Shown: positions 61,564 through 64,000 of the stretch, in pieces
Numbering within the stretch: the stretch's first letter is position 1
Layout: every line of letters begins with the position of its first letter
NCBI GenBank assembly: GCA_963701205.1
Contig: OY969575.1
Coordinates: 372,001-436,000 of the forward strand
Source of the DNA: JALZKA01 sp963701205
GTDB lineage: Bacteria > Actinomycetota > Thermoleophilia > Solirubrobacterales > 70-9
DNA: 64,000 bases
Reading direction: 5' to 3'
Translations under genes and position numbers: made by a program
Notes under the pieces: generated by a model
What the model was told of the DNA's origin: nothing
The model's database searches: none
What the model saw: only the letters and a program-made list of their open reading frames with translations

Positions 61564-62958
61564 TCAGGCGGCTTTTGCGGCGGGCGCGGCGAAGGCGCTG
61601 CGAAGTGCCGCCCGAATCGTCGCCTGGGAGGCGAGGCCGGGCATGCTCTCGCGCTCGGGCGGTCCCAATACCGGCGCCAGCCCAAATTTCATTGCCTCCG
61701 CCAGGCGTCGGTCTGGATGTCCAACCGACCGTAGTTCACCCGTCAGGCCAACCTCCCCGAAGCAGGCAAGCGGGCGACCTTCCGAGTCCGCCAACGGCTC
61801 GCCCTTGTGGGCCGAAACGATCGCCAGCGCGACGGCAAGGTCCCCCCCGGGCTCGTCAATTCGCACCCCGCCAGCCACGTTCACAAAGACATCGGCGCCT
61901 GATAGCGGCGGGCCACCGTGCCGCGCCAGGACGGCGAGGATCATCGCCAGACGGTTGCGATCGACGCCGTTGGCGACGCGACGGGGCGGCACGATCTCGG
62001 TCGGGGCGACCAGGGCCTGAACCTCAACAAGGAGCGGGCGGGTGCCTTCCATCGAACAAAGGACGCAAGACCCGGGAGCGCCTGACGCCTCGCCGACAAA
62101 GCGTGCCGACGGATCTTCAACTTCGACCAGGCCGCCGCCGCGCATCTCGAACACGCCGACCTCGTTCGTGGCCCCGAACCGGTTCTTGAGCGCGCGGAGC
62201 GTGCGGAAGCTTCGCTCGCGCTCACCCTCAAACAGCAATACGCAATCCACCAGGTGCTCCAAGACGCGTGGACCGGCGACCGCGCCTTCCTTGGTTACGT
62301 GCCCGACGAGGACCACGGCGCTGTCGATGCGCTTCGCCACCTCGGAAATCGCGTTGGCAGCTTCGCGGACCTGGCCAACCGACCCCGGTGCCCCGGTCAT
62401 GCCGTCGGCGTTCATCGTCTGGATCGAATCGATCACGCAGACGTCGGGCTGCTCGGCCTCCAGCGTCGCGAGCACGGCCTCCAGCGAGGTCTCGGCGATC
62501 ACGGGGACCCCGAGCGCGTCCTCGCCAAGGCGAACGGCGCGCATTCTGACCTGCGCCGCCGATTCTTCGCCGGAGACGTAGAGCGTTCGCCGTCCAGCCG
62601 CGACCATGTTCCCCAGGGCCATTCCGGTCAGCGTTGACTTGCCGATTCCAGGTGAACCGCCCAGCAGCACGATCGAGCCCGGCACCAGGCCGCCGCCAAG
62701 GACTCGGTCCAGTTCGTCAATGCCGGTCAGCAAGCGCTCGACGGCAGGCGCCGAGACGTCCCTGAGCGCAACGGGTTGACCGGGCGTTCCGGTGGCGCCG
62801 CGACGTCCCGGGCCGCGGGCCGCTGCCTTGGCGGCTGCCTCAGGGCGCCGCTGCTCGACCAGCGTGTTCCACTCCTCACAGCCGCCGCACTGCCCGGCCC
62901 AGCGCAGGAACTGATGCCCGCATGTTTGACAGACGAAATGTGACTCGCTCCTGGGCAT
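61564..62958 (-). CDS. radA: DNA repair protein RadA (Sms)
   Basis: About 464 residues from ATG 62958. A zinc finger (CQTCGHQFLRWAGQCGGCEEW), Walker A GGSPGIGKST (101-110), Walker B VCVIDSIQTM, the RadA-specific KNRFG (259-263), and a Lon-like C-terminal domain (VFVNVAGGVRIDEPGGDLAVALAIVSA). RadA drives branch migration in recombination repair. GTG 62961 is a longer alternative. The tail is alanine-rich. It precedes disA on the same strand, which fits a shared role in DNA damage response. Confidence 0.95.
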   Translation of the reverse strand: MPRSESHFVCQTCGHQFLRWAGQCGGCEEWNTLVEQRRPEAAAKAAARGPGRRGATGTPGQPVALRDVSAPAVERLLTGIDELDRVLGGGLVPGSIVLLGGSPGIGKSTLTGMALGNMVAAGRRTLYVSGEESAAQVRMRAVRLGEDALGVPVIAETSLEAVLATLEAEQPDVCVIDSIQTMNADGMTGAPGSVGQVREAANAISEVAKRIDSAVVLVGHVTKEGAVAGPRVLEHLVDCVLLFEGERERSFRTLRALKNRFGATNEVGVFEMRGGGLVEVEDPSARFVGEASGAPGSCVLCSMEGTRPLLVEVQALVAPTEIVPPRRVANGVDRNRLAMILAVLARHGGPPLSGADVFVNVAGGVRIDEPGGDLAVALAIVSAHKGEPLADSEGRPLACFGEVGLTGELRSVGHPDRRLAEAMKFGLAPVLGPPERESMPGLASQATIRAALRSAFAAPAAKAA

Positions 62959-63041
62959 CACCTCACCCTACGAATCCCGCCCGACGGCATCGCGCCTCCT
63001 GAACCGGCGCCAATCGCAGCTCCGACACTGATACTGCTCGG

Positions 63042-64000
63042 ATGGGCAGGGTCAGCACAACGGTACGCGCCGCGGCACTTTCGCTTGTCGTTGCGCTCGT
63101 CGGGGCTACTGGCGCATCGGCGTTCGACCCGGCGGTCGAGGCCCAGAACTTCGCCAAGCTCCAGGAGCGGATGACCTATGTGACGCTGACGCCCGAGTTT
63201 CAGACGCGCCTCGTTCAGGCCAATGCGGAGAACCTCCTTGAGGCGAGTCAAATTACCGTGAATGATCCTGAGCGCCTCGCCGGCAACATTTGTTTTGAAG
63301 GGGGCAACGAGTGCGCCGGGGACGTGCGCTTCTATGACTGGGCGGACTCCGACGAGGGGATCGTCAAACCCGTCCTCTTCACGGCCCGCAACGGCTCAAC
63401 GCTCTCCGGGCGTGTCTGGGCTACCAAGAGCGGGCCCGAAAAGCGGCCGCTCATCGTGATCACCACCGGTTCGGTTCAGGCGCCGGAACGGCTGTACTGG
63501 GGCCAGGCGGCAACACTCGCCCGCCACGGCTACGTCGTGTTGACCTACGACACCCAGGGACAAGGGCAATCCGACACCTTCGGCGAGGGCGTTGACCAAA
63601 ACGACGGGGTGCCCTCGCAGGAGGGTCGGCCCTTCTACGACGGGACCGAGGACGCGCTTGATTTCGCACTCTCGACCGCGGCCAATTCGTACGATCCGCG
63701 CCCAAGCTGCACCTCCGGAACCGACCACTCGCCCAAGCAAGAGCGGCGAACGACGGACGGCCTCAACGCCGGCTTCAACCCACTCGCGGACATGATCGAC
63801 CCCGAGCGCGTGGGAATCGCCGGGCACTCGTTGGGCGCGGCAGCAGTGTCGTACATCGGCCAGCTCGACGACAGGGTGGACGCCATTGCCGCCTGGGACA
63901 ACCTCTCCGCGCCAGGCGGATCCTTCGCGCGGGTGGAGTGCGAATCCGACTCATCGCCAAGGCCCACCGAGGTTGCGATCACCAAGCCGGCGCTCGGGAT
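63042..64000 (+). CDS. secreted alpha/beta hydrolase (continues past the window edge)
   Basis: From ATG 63042 the frame is open to the end of the window (319 codons). A signal peptide (ALSLVVALVGATGASA) is followed by a helical stretch (NFAKLQERMTYVTLTPEFQTRLVQA). The hydrolase core includes PLIVITTGSVQAPERLYWGQ, ARHGYVVLTYDTQGQGQSDT and the nucleophile elbow GIAGHSLGAAAVSYIG (Ser in GHSLG). The Asp and His of the triad, if present, should partly lie beyond the edge. An exported lipase, esterase or peptidase are all possible. It diverges from radA. Confidence 0.85.
   Translation, partial: MGRVSTTVRAAALSLVVALVGATGASAFDPAVEAQNFAKLQERMTYVTLTPEFQTRLVQANAENLLEASQITVNDPERLAGNICFEGGNECAGDVRFYDWADSDEGIVKPVLFTARNGSTLSGRVWATKSGPEKRPLIVITTGSVQAPERLYWGQAATLARHGYVVLTYDTQGQGQSDTFGEGVDQNDGVPSQEGRPFYDGTEDALDFALSTAANSYDPRPSCTSGTDHSPKQERRTTDGLNAGFNPLADMIDPERVGIAGHSLGAAAVSYIGQLDDRVDAIAAWDNLSAPGGSFARVECESDSSPRPTEVAITKPALG

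Overview
The window is high-GC, gene-dense DNA from a bacterium that is most likely a deep-branching actinobacterium (Thermoleophilia/Solirubrobacterales-like). This is an inference from several things together: the carD, disA, radA, ispD, ispF neighbourhood, RskA-type anti-sigma control, a PknB-type kinase, a DUF4383 protein, a queuosine-type tgt, and the style of the proteins. No rRNA, CRISPR array, insertion sequence or prophage is visible. There is one tRNA gene (tRNA-Thr, anticodon UGU).

Layout. 0-15 kb is a cell-surface polysaccharide locus. It holds methyltransferases, a Wzx-type flippase, a GT2-GT4 fusion glycosyltransferase, two O-antigen ligase/polymerase-like membrane proteins, three more GT2 enzymes, a polyprenyl-phosphate sugar-phosphotransferase and a Wzz/BY-kinase. 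15-22 kb holds a small LPFTG surface protein, argS, a sugar-nucleotide epimerase, an M48 protease, and a coupled phosphoesterase, lipoprotein, Ser/Thr-kinase trio. 22-28 kb is a translationally coupled glycolytic operon, gap-pgk-tpiA-gpmI-tgt, in which pgk, tpiA and gpmI carry many frameshifts. 28-35 kb has two methyltransferases, a DrrAB-type ABC exporter and two secreted clan GH-A proteins, one with a 131-residue Ser-Gly tract. 35-41 kb has uvrC, a cupredoxin lipoprotein, a MaoC protein and a Tad-pilin-like trio that ends in a protein with two peptidoglycan-hydrolase domains. 41-44 kb has a PiT phosphate transporter with its DUF47 regulator and wecB. 44-52 kb has a rhomboid protease, two ECF sigma factors with putative antagonists, a PlsC-GpsA fusion, an iron-type alcohol dehydrogenase directly behind the tRNA, and a SigH-like sigma factor. 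52-64 kb has rlmB, cysS, lipid-related genes, ispF, a PHP phosphatase, ispD, carD, disA, radA and the start of a secreted alpha/beta hydrolase.

Gene organisation. Many neighbours overlap by 4 bases (ATGA, GTGA or TTGA), so most clusters look like coupled operons. Frame breaks occur in the autokinase (about 12.84 kb), the polymerase-like gene (about 13.87 and 13.96 kb), pgk (about 26.71 kb) and most densely in tpiA and gpmI (23.6-25.6 kb). Nearly all that could be placed look like one extra base, which suggests local sequence error rather than decay.

Points most worth following up: the Tad-like membrane protein fused to an M15 carboxypeptidase and a lytic transglycosylase; apparent AUU and AUC start codons behind strong ribosome-binding sites in carD and the LPFTG gene; the nested hairpins between radA and disA; the Ser-Gly minisatellite; the PlsC-GpsA fusion; and the tRNA whose 3' end abuts a start codon.
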